From contig QRDG01000068.1 of the NCBI GenBank assembly GCA_012064385.1, positions 517,117 through 581,116 on the forward strand: a stretch of 64,000 nt of DNA, in the 5' to 3' direction. The notes beneath the pieces are model-generated. The model was given only the letters and a program-made list of their open reading frames with translations, was not told where the DNA came from and did no database searches. A program made the translations under genes and the position numbers. This stretch comes from Puccinellia tenuiflora. Lineage: Eukaryota > Streptophyta > Magnoliopsida > Poales > Poaceae. This document shows positions 14,227 through 23,482 of the stretch, in pieces. Within the stretch, counting starts at the first letter, position 1. Each line of letters starts with the position of its first letter.

Positions 14227-14307
14227 CTTCCTTCAATTTATAAAAAGTGTCGCTCATAGTACAAACTTTGTACTAAGTGGGTGACACTTTTTACGAATCG
14301 GAGGGAG
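14227..14307. mobile_element. Stowaway-type miniature element (about 81 bp)
   Basis: The ends form an inverted pair: CTTCCTTCAATTTATAAAAA at the left, and TTTTTACGAATCGGAGGGAG at the right. Next inward are GTGTCGC and GTGACAC words, then TAGTACAAA and TTTGTACTA at the centre. A TA dinucleotide flanks each side (14225-14226, 14308-14309), as expected for Stowaway/mariner elements. It sits about 280 bp upstream of the AK-HSDH start codon, so it could lie in or near that promoter. Confidence 0.85.
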
Positions 14308-14309
14308 TA

Positions 14310-15856
14310 GTTACTTTGTACAATCTTCTCTTTATCTCTCTACTTACATTTATGAAATCTGTCTAGTAGCACACGTATAGTTTGACTCTTGCATGAGAGT
14401 CCACTCTTCCTACTTTTTCATGTCTTTCTCTTCCACATAGGCAAAAATGCCACTTAAACGGGCTATAAGCCCATTATTATACTTGTTCTTAGTAACAAGT
14501 GACAGCACTACGACAAAAAAAAAACAATCAGGTTACAGTCATCCTACCTCCATTTATAAAAGTAAGTCATATATTATTATTTTTAATTTAAAAAACATAA
14601 TATTTGACCAAATTTTAAGAAAAAATTAACATTTACAATACATGGGAGAGATCCATCTTAGTTCCAGTGCAAGGGAGCTCCTGGCCGATCTAGGGTCAGT
14701 CCATGGAACCGTGACCAATGAAAAAATCTAGATACAATACACACAATAAAGTACAAGAAAGAAAAGTAGAGAAAGTGAAATAAAAATGCTTAGAATGAGG
14801 TATTTAAATCCGGAACAATGCTTCCATACATAAATTCTAACCAACCGGACTACTATCATGTTAATGTTTTCAATTTTTGTGTCTAGTTATACTATGCATG
14901 TAAGATAAGGATAAGGTTTGAGTGTCATGAAACACCGGAACAGGAAATTCTTCACGGTTGCACAAATATTAGTTGGTATGGACAGGGTGGTGGTAACATT
15001 TTCAATTTATTTTTAGAGTAAATGTTATTTTATCATTACCTATCGATATTTACAGTTGTCGTGCGGTGTGCATTATTAATTGCACCACATGGTATTGCAT
15101 TACTCCTCCTATTTAAGAAGAGAAAATCCAAAGTAGCCAATATCCTTACTCACAAGACAACGCATCGAAGGTTTACGGGGAAGAAATAAACAGTATAGCT
15201 AATTAGTTCCAACTGCATATCACATATACCACATTGTGTGCACAATGTACATGAGAGTAGGAAGCATCGGGATTCGGCCACATTGGACATCATCTCAGCT
15301 GTGTGGGGGAAGAATCAACGCATGTAGCTAGCTCACAAGCCCTTACTTTCATGGATCAGAGCACAGGAGTCGCTTGTGCCCTCATTCGCCGTGTTAGCAG
15401 AACCTACCTATCCGCCACTCAAGATTCACACTAAGTGGGTTGTCCTTTTCCATAGATAATTGCTACCCAAGGTGTCGTGCAATCTTCAGACTGTGTTGAC
15501 TAAGTTCCAAGTGTTGTGATTCTTACCGAGTTGGGTGTGTTGGTCTGTGTAGGTAGCTCGTGAAGTTCTCAACCTAGTTGTATTGTAATGAGACAAGTGT
15601 CCGTCCGGTAGAATGGTTTGTCAATTACACCAACACGCTTAACACATAGTTAACAATTAGCGGAACACAATAAATTATGTAGAAATGTGAGTATGTATAA
15701 CTGTTGAGTGTTGTGGATGTAGCTATTAGTTTTCTCCCGATGATGAGTAATAGAGTTATTAACATGAATGTGGTCCCCGCTAGAGTTATTGATATTTCAC
15801 ATCACAAATGTAGGATCAAATTGTAATGCAAGAATGTATAACTTTTGGGAAAATCC
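14310..15856. other. Intergenic, nothing recognised
   Basis: AT-rich DNA with no frame above 60 residues carrying a known motif. It lies between the AK-HSDH upstream region and Copia-1. I see no terminal repeats or target duplications other than the AATCC at 15852-15856 that belongs to Copia-1. Confidence 0.6.
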
Positions 15857-16074
15857 TAAAAGCAAACAAGACTAAGAGAAAGATTGGTTTGTGTCGCCGT
15901 GTCTAGCATCGGCGCACGGGCTCTGTATTTTATATACTGCTCAAAGAGCTAGGGTTACAGGTAGTTTAGATTACAACAATCTCAACCATATACAACTCTA
16001 TCTACTCACGATACTTATCCTTCTATCTACTGCCATACCGGTTAGGATCGTATCATCTCTAACTCCGTTTAACA
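15857..16074 (-). repeat. Copia-1 3' LTR
   Basis: 218 bp, nearly identical to 20464-20679. By eye there are only a few substitutions and short length differences, mainly around the TATA-like TATTTATATAC stretch. The pol frame ends inside this LTR at 15998. Confidence 0.93.
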
Positions 16075-18946
16075 GCCCCTCTCGATCCAAGCGTGTATTG
16101 GCTAGACAAAGATCAAACTTCAAACGATCAAAGGCATCACGCGCGAGAGCCTTCGTGAAGATATCTGCCAGCTGGTCTTGAGAGGAAATAAATCGAACCT
16201 TCAGAGCCCCTGCTGATACTTTTTCCCGTACAAAGTGAAAATCGATTTCTATGTGCTTCATTCGAGCATGGAACATAGGATTGGCGGTAAGGAACGTTGC
16301 CCCAAGATTGTCGCACCATAACGTCGGCGCTCTTGACTGAAACACTCCCAGTTCTCTAAGAACTGATTGCAACCAAGTAACTTCAGCTGTTCCATTTGCA
16401 ATGGCTTTGTACTCTGCCTCCGTACTCGAACGGCTGACAGTTGGTTGCTTCCGTGAACTCCACGACACTAGGTTAGGCCCATAAAACACTGCATAGCCTC
16501 CGGTTGATCGCCGATCATCAGGGCACCCAGCCCAATCGGCATCTGTGTACACACTTAACTCTGTCGACGACGATTTCTGAATTTGCAGACCAAGGTTCAC
16601 TGTCCCCTTGACATAGCGCAAAATCCTTTTAACTGCAGACCAATGTACATCTGTAGGAGCAGCTAAGAACTGACATACCCTATTCACTGCAAACGAGATG
16701 TCAGGACGAGTCAGGCAAAGATACTGTAAAGCGCCTACTGTGCTTCTGTACATAAAAGCCAGGTCATCCGTTAGATACTTTCCAGCCGTTCTGCTGAGCT
16801 TTTCCGAGGATGACATTGGTGTAGAGATATCTTTGCAGTTCTGCATATTGACCTTCTGCAAAAGATCTACTGCATACTTGGCTTGCGTGAGCGCAATGCC
16901 ATTGCTTGTATCGGTCACCTCCACACCTAGGAAGAACGAGAGCTTGCCCAAGTCCTTCACTGCAAATGAGTCACGCAGCTGCTTCATCAAACTCTCAACT
17001 GCTCGTTTGCATGATCCCGTGATGATAATATCGTCGACATAGATGAGCATGTAGATGATGACTTGCCCTCGAACAAAAACAAACAGAGACGTATCTGCTC
17101 TTGACGGGACAAACCCCAATGACTGAAGTTTGGAGCTAAGCTTCGAATACCACGCTCTTGGCGACTGCTTGAGCCCGTAAAGGGATTTCTGGAGGCGACA
17201 AACACGATTTGGAAAATCTTTATCAACATATCCTGGAGGCTGATACATATATACCTCCTCCTGAATGTCGCCGTGGAGAAACGCGTTCTGCACATCAACT
17301 TGGCGTAGCGGCCACCCCCTGGACACGGCGATAGACAGAATCAGCCGAACTGTAGTGGGCTTGACCACGGGAGAGAAGGTGTCGGTGTAGTCAATCCCGT
17401 GGCGCTGTGTGAATCCTTTGGCGACGAGGCGAGCCTTGTAGCGATCCACAGAACCATCCGGCTTCTGTTTCAATTTGAAAACCCACTTGCACCCAACGAT
17501 GTGACGTCCAGGTGGTGGATCAACGAGGCGCCATGTACGATTTACTTGTAGAGCATCAAACTCAGCATCCATCGCTGATTTCCACGCCGGAACTTGCAGA
17601 GCATCAACGTGAGAAGTGGGCTCCGCAGCGAACGCTCGTTTCCTTGTGTCATAGCGAATGATACCCTCAAACAGGCGAACTGGTTTCACCTGACGGCGAG
17701 AGGGGAGTGCCACTGTATCAGGAGACGTCGACGAGGAGGCAGGCAGAGATGAGCCTCCTGAGCTGGGGGAGCCAGGGGCGTCGTTATGGGCCGGCCCATG
17801 AGGCGCAGGAGACGGAGTTCGTGGAGGTGTGTCGTGGGCCTCTGGTTCCGGCGGCCCATCATGGGCTGCATGTGCCCCGTGATCGACGTGCCCCTCTGCC
17901 TCGGTATGATCGACGTGATCCGGAGCGAACGGAGCGACCTGAAGCTGTGGTACTAGACCTGCATCAGACGGAGAAACATCAGTAGCATCTGCCACATCAT
18001 TGCATATAAGATCATCCGTTTCTGGTTCAGGAAGAAGGATAGCGTCTTCAGTTGGGGAATAGGATGGTGGTGAATCGGTGGAAAAAGGGAAGACGTTTTC
18101 GTCAAACACAACGTCCCTTGACACATAGATTCGCCCAGTGGAGCGATCTAAACAGCGAAAACCCAGATGATTTGGGCTGTACCCTAAGAAAACACACACA
18201 CGAGAGCGGAAGCTAAGTTTGCGGTTATTATATGGCCTGAGATTGGGCCAACATGCGCATCCGAAAACGCGAAGAAAGCCATAGTCTACTTGCTTGTTAA
18301 AGAGTTTAGTGACAGGAACCGAATTCTGAATAACTCGGCTTGGCATGCGGTTAATCAAGTAGCAGGCTGTAAGGACTGCATCATCCCAAAAACGAAGGGG
18401 AGCAGAGGATTGCGCAAGGAGTGCCAGGGCTGTGTCAATGAGATGGCGATGCTTCCGCTCAATCGCCCCATTCTGTTGATGGGTGTGAGGGCAGGATATA
18501 CGATGGGTGATGCCAGTATTGGTGAAATAGGTGTGGAGTTTCTGGTATTCTCCTCCCCAGTCCGATTGGACAGAACGAATTTTAGTGCCAAGAGACAATT
18601 CAACTTGTTTTTGAAACTGATAAAACACATGTTCCACATCAGATTTATGCTTCAACAAATACACCCATGTGAATTTACTAAAATCATCCAAGAAACTAAC
18701 ATAATAACTGAACCCGCCAGCTGATTTAATTGCTGGACCCCATACATCCGTATGAACGAGTTCTAAAGGGGAAACAGACACACGACTTGATGCAGAAAAA
18801 GGTAATTGGTGGAGTTTGGCCTGCTGACATGCATCACACACATGTGGCACTCCATTATTTTGGCTGGAAGCTAGCTTATTTGACTGAAGGATGGCTTGAA
18901 CGACGGGTGTTGCGGGATGACCAAGCCGGCGGTGCCACAGTTCCTT
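15998..18946 (-). CDS. Copia-1 pol: integrase, reverse transcriptase, RNase H
   Basis: The frame is open from the codon after the TGA at 18949-18947 down to 15998; the first methionine is at 18850 (950 residues from there). It starts with the LWHRRLGHP integrase zinc-binding region and CDACQQAK. The integrase core follows, with HTDVWGP, VQSDWGGEY and the GAIERKHRH glutamate. Reverse transcriptase carries YVDDIIITG near 17030. RNase H has YTDADWAGCP and STEAEYKA. It is in the same frame as the upstream gag, so the original product was one polyprotein. Family function is integration and reverse transcription of the element's RNA. It could be expressed only by readthrough or internal initiation. 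Confidence 0.92.
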   Translation of the reverse strand, partial: KELWHRRLGHPATPVVQAILQSNKLASSQNNGVPHVCDACQQAKLHQLPFSASSRVSVSPLELVHTDVWGPAIKSAGGFSYYVSFLDDFSKFTWVYLLKHKSDVEHVFYQFQKQVELSLGTKIRSVQSDWGGEYQKLHTYFTNTGITHRISCPHTHQQNGAIERKHRHLIDTALALLAQSSAPLRFWDDAVLTACYLINRMPSRVIQNSVPVTKLFNKQVDYGFLRVFGCACWPNLRPYNNRKLSFRSRVCVFLGYSPNHLGFRCLDRSTGRIYVSRDVVFDENVFPFSTDSPPSYSPTEDAILLPEPETDDLICNDVADATDVSPSDAGLVPQLQVAPFAPDHVDHTEAEGHVDHGAHAAHDGPPEPEAHDTPPRTPSPAPHGPAHNDAPGSPSSGGSSLPASSSTSPDTVALPSRRQVKPVRLFEGIIRYDTRKRAFAAEPTSHVDALQVPAWKSAMDAEFDALQVNRTWRLVDPPPGRHIVGCKWVFKLKQKPDGSVDRYKARLVAKGFTQRHGIDYTDTFSPVVKPTTVRLILSIAVSRGWPLRQVDVQNAFLHGDIQEEVYMYQPPGYVDKDFPNRVCRLQKSLYGLKQSPRAWYSKLSSKLQSLGFVPSRADTSLFVFVRGQVIIYMLIYVDDIIITGSCKRAVESLMKQLRDSFAVKDLGKLSFFLGVEVTDTSNGIALTQAKYAVDLLQKVNMQNCKDISTPMSSSEKLSRTAGKYLTDDLAFMYRSTVGALQYLCLTRPDISFAVNRVCQFLAAPTDVHWSAVKRILRYVKGTVNLGLQIQKSSSTELSVYTDADWAGCPDDRRSTGGYAVFYGPNLVSWSSRKQPTVSRSSTEAEYKAIANGTAEVTWLQSVLRELGVFQSRAPTLWCDNLGATFLTANPMFHARMKHIEIDFHFVREKVSAGALKVRFISSQDQLADIFTKALARDAFDRLKFDLCLANTRLDREGLLNGVRDDTILTGMAVDRRISIVSR

Positions 18947-20422
18947 TCATGGCGAGATCAGATGAACTTGTGGAGGATGTTGGGCATGGTGGCGAGGGTA
19001 GGTGGGAGGAACTGGGTACAGGCCGCCGCGACCTCTACCTTGAAGCAGAGTTGCCTTCGTGGTTCGGTCCTTAACAAAAAAAGACGACGGGTGAAGTTCA
19101 ACAAAACAGTTATTATCTTCAGAAAGCTTATTAGCTGACAACAAATTTTTGCTAATGTGAGGAGTATGGAGGACATTGGATAGGTGCAATGGACGAGTTG
19201 AACCAGATACACGAGATTGACCAATATGCAAGATAGGTATATGCGTACCGTTGGCAACTTGAATCTGTTCGTTGCCTCTGTAGTTCTCGTGGACGTGGAG
19301 GCGCTCGAGGTCGTTCGTCATGTGGTCGGTGGCCCCCGAGTCGATGTACCAGTTGGGATCACTGGGATACCCACCCTCACTTGCGTTGGTGTAGTTGGCT
19401 GCCCGATTGAAGGACTCGGGCTGAATGGCGTGGTTGAACCGCGAGTAACACCGGAGCGCGTCGTGGCCGTAGATGCCGCAGATCTGACATGTGGACTTGC
19501 CGCCGCGTCCACGTCCTCCTCCTCCACCTCCCTGAGCGGAGCCGCCGTCGCGCCCAGGGTTGTGGCCACGGCCGTTGCCGTGACCGTTGTACCCGCCTTG
19601 ATAGCCACCGTGACCGCCGTTGTCGTGGTAGCCACTGTTGTGGCGGCCTCCTCCGTTGCCGCGGCCGCCATCGCCGCGACCTCGTCCGCCACCGCCACGG
19701 GAGAAGCCACCACGTCCACCACGCGATGCGGTGTTGGCGGAGTGCTGGAACTGGCCGCCCGAAGTGCGATCGCCATTGCGCGCTTCGTAGGCAGTCATGT
19801 GACCATATAGATCACTGAGCTGGAAGTCGTCCTTCCCAGCGAGCACGGACATGGACGTGGTGAAGTTTTCATGATCCTCACCTAGCCCGGCCAAGATGTA
19901 CAAGGCGATCTCGTCATCGCCGAGGGGGTTGCCGACAGCAGCCATCGTGTCGGCGATCTTCTTCGTGTGGTGGTAGTAGCCGGACATCGTCATCTCCCGG
20001 CGCTTCGGCCTCACCAGCGAGGTGCGGAGCTGTACGATCCGCGCCTTGGATCTGGACGCGAACGTCCGTTCCAGTGCCTCCCACACCTGTGCGACAGTCT
20101 TGAGGAGTTGGACATGCCCTAGCACTGACGGAGTGAGAGAGGCAAGCAGGCCGCTCAGCACTTGCTGATCCTGCTTGAACCATATGGGATACTCAGGGTT
20201 GTCGACCTCGTCGGAGCTCCCAGCTGCAGCGGCGACCTTCTTCGGCGGGGCCGCCTTGGTTCCGTCCACGAACCCATACAGATCGTTACTGTGCAGCGCA
20301 GGCAGAGCCTGAGCTTTCCAGAGCAGGTAGTTGTCCTGATCTAGTTTGATGGTGATGGCGGCGCCGAGCGCAGCAATGATGTTTGCCGGCGGCGCAGATG
20401 GAGGCTGGGTGGATGGAGCCAT
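18947..20422 (-). CDS. Copia-1 gag and protease
   Basis: 491 residues, starting at the ATG 42 bases inside the right LTR. The first about 220 residues resemble the copia gag core (LWKAQALPAL near the start). A Gly/Arg/His-rich stretch precedes a CCHC zinc knuckle (CQICGIYGHDALRC), followed by the aspartic protease motif WYIDSGATDHM. The frame ends at a TGA just before the integrase zinc-binding region. Gag forms the particle and binds RNA; the protease processes the polyprotein (family knowledge). Confidence 0.92.
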   Translation of the reverse strand: MAPSTQPPSAPPANIIAALGAAITIKLDQDNYLLWKAQALPALHSNDLYGFVDGTKAAPPKKVAAAAGSSDEVDNPEYPIWFKQDQQVLSGLLASLTPSVLGHVQLLKTVAQVWEALERTFASRSKARIVQLRTSLVRPKRREMTMSGYYHHTKKIADTMAAVGNPLGDDEIALYILAGLGEDHENFTTSMSVLAGKDDFQLSDLYGHMTAYEARNGDRTSGGQFQHSANTASRGGRGGFSRGGGGRGRGDGGRGNGGGRHNSGYHDNGGHGGYQGGYNGHGNGRGHNPGRDGGSAQGGGGGGRGRGGKSTCQICGIYGHDALRCYSRFNHAIQPESFNRAANYTNASEGGYPSDPNWYIDSGATDHMTNDLERLHVHENYRGNEQIQVANGTHIPILHIGQSRVSGSTRPLHLSNVLHTPHISKNLLSANKLSEDNNCFVELHPSSFFVKDRTTKATLLQGRGRGGLYPVPPTYPRHHAQHPPQVHLISP

Positions 20423-20450
20423 GGAGGATTAGGTTTAGGTTTGGGAGTGT

Positions 20451-20463
20451 GGCTCTGATACCA
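20451..20463 (-). promoter_or_regulatory. Copia-1 primer-binding site
   Basis: On the minus strand this reads TGGTATCAGAGCC, the usual copia site complementary to the 3' end of initiator tRNA-Met. It directly abuts the 5' LTR. Confidence 0.9.
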
Positions 20464-20679
20464 TAAAAGCAAACAAGACTAAGAGAAAGATTGGTTTGTG
20501 TCGCCGTGTCTAGCATCGGCGCACGGGCTCTGTATTTATATACGCTCATAGAGCTAGGGTTACAAGTAGTTCGGATTACAACAATCTCAACCATATACAA
20601 CTCTATCTACTCACGATACTTATCCTTCTATCTACTGCCATACCGGTTAGGATCGTATCATCTCTAACTCCGTTTAACA
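20464..20679 (-). repeat. Copia-1 5' LTR
   Basis: 216 bp, paired with 15857-16074. It is followed on the plus strand by the second AATCC target copy. It contains a TATTTATATACGC stretch that may be its TATA region. Confidence 0.93.
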
Positions 20680-22041
20680 AATCCAACATGGTTTGTATTG
20701 TTTTTACTAGTTCTCAAGTAATTACATGTACATTATTGACTTTTCTCTAAAAGCATGTTAGACAATGTTTTTCCCTTTGAGAGGCATTTTTTTATTCTAG
20801 GAACTACATTAATTGCATGGTCTCCACCTAGTAGTCGGTCCTAATTTAGTCCCACGAAAATCCTTACATCCCACGTTGCCTACATGAGATCAGTTGCAAA
20901 AACAGTGGCGGAGCTGGGGACTGCCGCCCAGCGATGTCAAAAGGCCAAGGGAGGTCATTAACTAGTACTTTTGGGGTCAAAAACGTGTACTCATGGCTAG
21001 CATCCATGGTGCTTGCATTTTTTTTGTGTTGTCAGCTAACCACATAAATAGCATGCAGCTCCGCCACTGGTTGCAAACACGTTCTCAAACAATACTCGAG
21101 CATCGCTTTCTATCCAATCCAAAAAAAAAAAGCTCTTGGATTATCCTCTATAGCTTTCCTTCTCGGTTTTTCCCGAATAATTCCGTATTACATATGAGGT
21201 TTTATCTCCTTCAGAATAAAAAATGAAGTTCTATTCTCAAGACGAGCAGCTACTAAACATTCGTATAATTCTGTTTCTCTTTTCTTGGAGAGAAACAACA
21301 GGGATTGCATGGTGTTCACCTAATTTCCCATGGCAATTCAGTCTCACAATACCATAATATTCCATATCACGAAGATATCATTTTTTTTTCGCAACACGCA
21401 AAGATATCATTTGCGTTGTACACCAACATCGTTTTCTATCCAATCCACAAAGCCCTTGGATTATCTTCCTTGGCTTTTCTGCTATACCTTTCCTTCAACG
21501 GCAATCTGAATGAATTTTTATTTGTTTTGGAGAGGAGCAAACAAAACTACGCATTGCCTGTCATTTTCTTTTCTTTTTTGTGGGTGGATGGTGCGTGATT
21601 GTGAGTGAGTTGAGACCCCTACCCCGGCCGCCTCCTTTCCTTTTCCATCGTGACCGTGAGTGTGCACCCAGCAATGCTCCAAAACCGCCGAGAAAGAGAT
21701 GGGAGGGGACGAAACGGCCTCTGGTGGCCGCGGAATCCCCTTGGCTTTCTGCTCGCCGATGCAGCGACAAGTTGCACTGCAGAATCCAAGTCCAACAGCA
21801 CCATGGACAATCAGCGGCAGCGCAAGGCAGATAGATGCCAAATTGACAATCACCTTCCTGTTCTTATTTTTATCAGTTTTCACAATCACCTCCCCTGTCA
21901 CCTTCATTTTGCTACTAATATGGACTGTGTGCGTGTCGATGTAACAGTGGTTACTGCCTCAGCTAATTAACTGAGGATCTAGCTAGCTGCATAGCCAAGG
22001 AGTATGTACAATGTCACTACTCACTGGCCACTAGCTAAGAG
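20680..22041. other. Intergenic with a diverged internal duplication
   Basis: No gene is recognised. Two diverged copies of one segment are visible: the word ATCGCTTTCTATCCAATCC near 21101 recurs as ATCGTTTTCTATCCAATCC near 21428. Each is followed by a CTTGGATTATC word and each is preceded by a GCATGGT...CACCTA stretch. A small hAT-like element sits inside. Open frames at 21518-21970 overlap on both strands and carry no motif. Confidence 0.5.
20903..21069. mobile_element. hAT-like miniature element (167 bp)
   Basis: The ends are inverted: CAGTGGCGGAGCT at the left and AGCTCCGCCACTG at the right. The octamer GTTGCAAA lies directly after the right end (21070-21077) and just before the left end (20893-20900), with two extra A between. 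An 8-bp duplication and a CAGTGG terminus fit the hAT superfamily. Confidence 0.75.
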
Positions 22042-22051
22042 CCTCAGAGCC

Positions 22052-22143
22052 GAGTTTTTTTTTAAATATTATTTTTTTAATCGTAATTCGGAAAATATTA
22101 CGCAGAACGAAAAAATTCCAGAAATATTGCGCCGTCGGCTCGC
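22052..22143 (+). repeat. MULE-1 left terminal inverted repeat
   Basis: 92 bp starting GAGTTTTTTTTT and ending GTCGGCTCGC. It matches the inverse of 26930-27021 nearly throughout, including the TAATCGTAA and ATATTACGCAGAA words. Confidence 0.93.
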
Positions 22144-22310
22144 GGCCGGCCGAAACAAGTGTTTCGGCAAACAGTGGGCCGAAAGGAGTGTTTCGGCCGA
22201 CTGACTGCCGAAACATACCGAGGACAGGCCCGCCTCAGAGGATCCAACTTTTCGCGTGGGCGGCGCGCCGACACACGAGTGTTTCGGCCTGCAGCAGGCC
22301 GAAACGTTGG
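22138..22310. repeat. MULE-1 left subterminal GCCGAAA hairpin cluster
   Basis: Successive short palindromes share one core: CCGAAACAAGTGTTTCGG, then GGCCGAAA...TTTCGGCC, then a TTTCGGCC...GGCCGAAA pair around CTGCAG. All arms use GCCGAAA or its inverse TTTCGGC. The right end has a matching cluster, so this is a property of the element rather than of the target. Subterminal arrays like this often bind transposase in other DNA transposons (inference here). Confidence 0.85.
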
Positions 22311-22335
22311 TTTTTTTGCAGTTTGGCCCTCGACA

Positions 22336-22449
22336 TATCTCCCGCCCAATTTTCCCGCCATTAATTTGCCGCGCAATATCTCCCGCCTAATTTTCCCGCC
22401 ATAAATTTGCCGCGCAACATCTCCCGCCCAAATATCCCGGCCTATAAAA
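22336..22449 (+). promoter_or_regulatory. GRF-gene promoter: 41-bp repeats with E2F-like sites and TATA box
   Basis: A 41-base unit starts at 22336, 22377 and (partial) 22418, marked by ATCTCCCGCC. The two full copies carry TTTCCCGCC (22351-22359, 22392-22400), which fits the plant E2F consensus TTTSSCGS. They also share a TTTGCCGCGC word. TATAAAA follows at 22443-22449, about 60 bases before the ATG at 22511. The arrangement looks like a core promoter with E2F-type elements. Binding is inferred, not shown. Confidence 0.7.
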
Positions 22450-22510
22450 AACCGTCCCCGTCACTCAGTAAGAGCAAACATTCTACTCACCCTCTCCAGT
22501 TCAAGTGAAA

Positions 22511-23184
22511 ATGAGTTTGCCTTGCTCCGACCAAGCTATTAGGCCGAAAAAGATGAAGGATGCGAGTCTCCCGCAGGGGGTGGAGGTCGTGCGGTGTTGG
22601 TGCGGTAGTGAATGCAAGGTGAAGGAGGTGACCGATTTCTCTGATATGTTTGGCATGAAGTTTTTCATGTGTCCCAATCACGAACACGATCCACCAGTTG
22701 CGGAGTCGCCTTATCAGAAGGCTCCGGTATGTGTTTTTATTCGTGATAAACATTCAATTTTTCGGTGTTTACTATTGTTGTTTTAAGAGAAATTATGTTT
22801 CTGTTTTAGTCTCCTCCGCCCCTATGCCCGTATTATCGTTGGATTGACAGTAAACAGCCGGAGTGGGCGGCGCGTGAAGTTCATGACAGACTGCGGCGTG
22901 CATGGGAGAGTCTGGATAGGGAGGAACGGCAAAAGAAGGCTGAAGCAGAGGAGAAAGCTGCGCAAGCCAGGGAGATGAGAGAATATAGAGAGAAGCAAGT
23001 ACGTTTTTTTCGGGAGATGGGGAGGAAAAATGATGAAGCTAGAATCCGAATGGAGGAGGAAGAACGAGAGCGTAAGGAGGCACGTGAGGCAGAAAGACAG
23101 AGGCTGAAAGAGAGGGCTCGTCAGGCCCAGGCAGCAGAAGAAGCCGGCGATAGGAAAGGAAAATATCCACGATGGACTCAGTAG
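22511..23184 (+). CDS. MULE-borne GRF-type zinc-finger/coiled-coil protein (2 exons)
   Basis: Exons 22511-22726 and 22810-23184 join in phase across an 83-base GT..AG intron to give 196 residues. The intron splits a GRF-type zinc finger: C29 and C31 (CWCG), C54 (FFMC) and C78 followed by the aromatic/acidic YYRWID. Residues about 95-185 are a highly charged Glu/Arg/Lys/Ala helix, likely a coiled coil. GRF fingers bind single-stranded nucleic acid in other proteins (family knowledge); the role here is unknown. Position and convergent orientation match mudrB of maize MuDR, but I see no resemblance to the MURB protein. The ATG at 22511 is the first after the TATA box. Confidence 0.8.
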
Positions 23185-23482
23185 AATTATGGTCAATTTA
23201 TTTTAATAATTTCGTGTCGCACCATGTTGTATCTTTATTTCAGATGTAGTGGTTTATTTAAAGCTGCCTTTTCTATTCCCGCCATTTCTGTTCCCGCCCA
23301 ATTTTTTCCCGCCATTTATGTTCCCGCACATTTACAAATTAAAATAAAGTCTTAAAAATTACGACATAATCCATACATATTACGAATTGAAATTTAGTTT
23401 TACAGAATAAAACAGAGTCGGCACATATTACAAATTAAAACATAGTCGTTAATACATAGTCGATATGGATTGCCGTACATTA
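23185..23482. other. MULE-1 tail-to-tail spacer
   Basis: About 300 bp between the two convergent stop codons. It has several TTCCCGCC words (one full TTTCCCGCC at 23305-23313) that echo the GRF-gene promoter, then AT-rich DNA. It should hold both 3' untranslated regions. Confidence 0.6.

Larger units (their letters stand above)
15857..20679 (-). mobile_element. Copia-1: compact Ty1-copia retrotransposon (4.8 kb)
   Basis: Two LTRs of 218 and 216 bp bound the element, which reads on the minus strand. The 5-bp target duplication AATCC is intact (15852-15856, 20680-20684). The LTR begins TGTTAAAC and ends CTTTTA in element orientation. A primer-binding site abuts the right LTR, and a purine tract (GAGAGGGGC) abuts the left one. 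Domain order is gag, protease, integrase, reverse transcriptase, RNase H, which is diagnostic of Ty1-copia. One in-frame stop is the only break I can see. Confidence 0.95.

Noticed and set aside
13813..14257. Upstream ATGs and longer N-terminal frames at the AK-HSDH start (14082, 14257).
   Set aside because: The 14082 ATG is in frame and cannot be fully excluded, but the 13944 start gives an N-terminus like the cereal enzymes; the 14257 frame is a different phase.
19217..19810. A 197-residue plus-strand frame.
   Set aside because: It is the complement of the Gly/Arg-rich part of Copia-1 gag and has no motif.
21518..21970. Overlapping frames of 84-129 residues on both strands.
   Set aside because: No motif, no splice pattern and no similarity I recognise; they arise from a GC-richer stretch.
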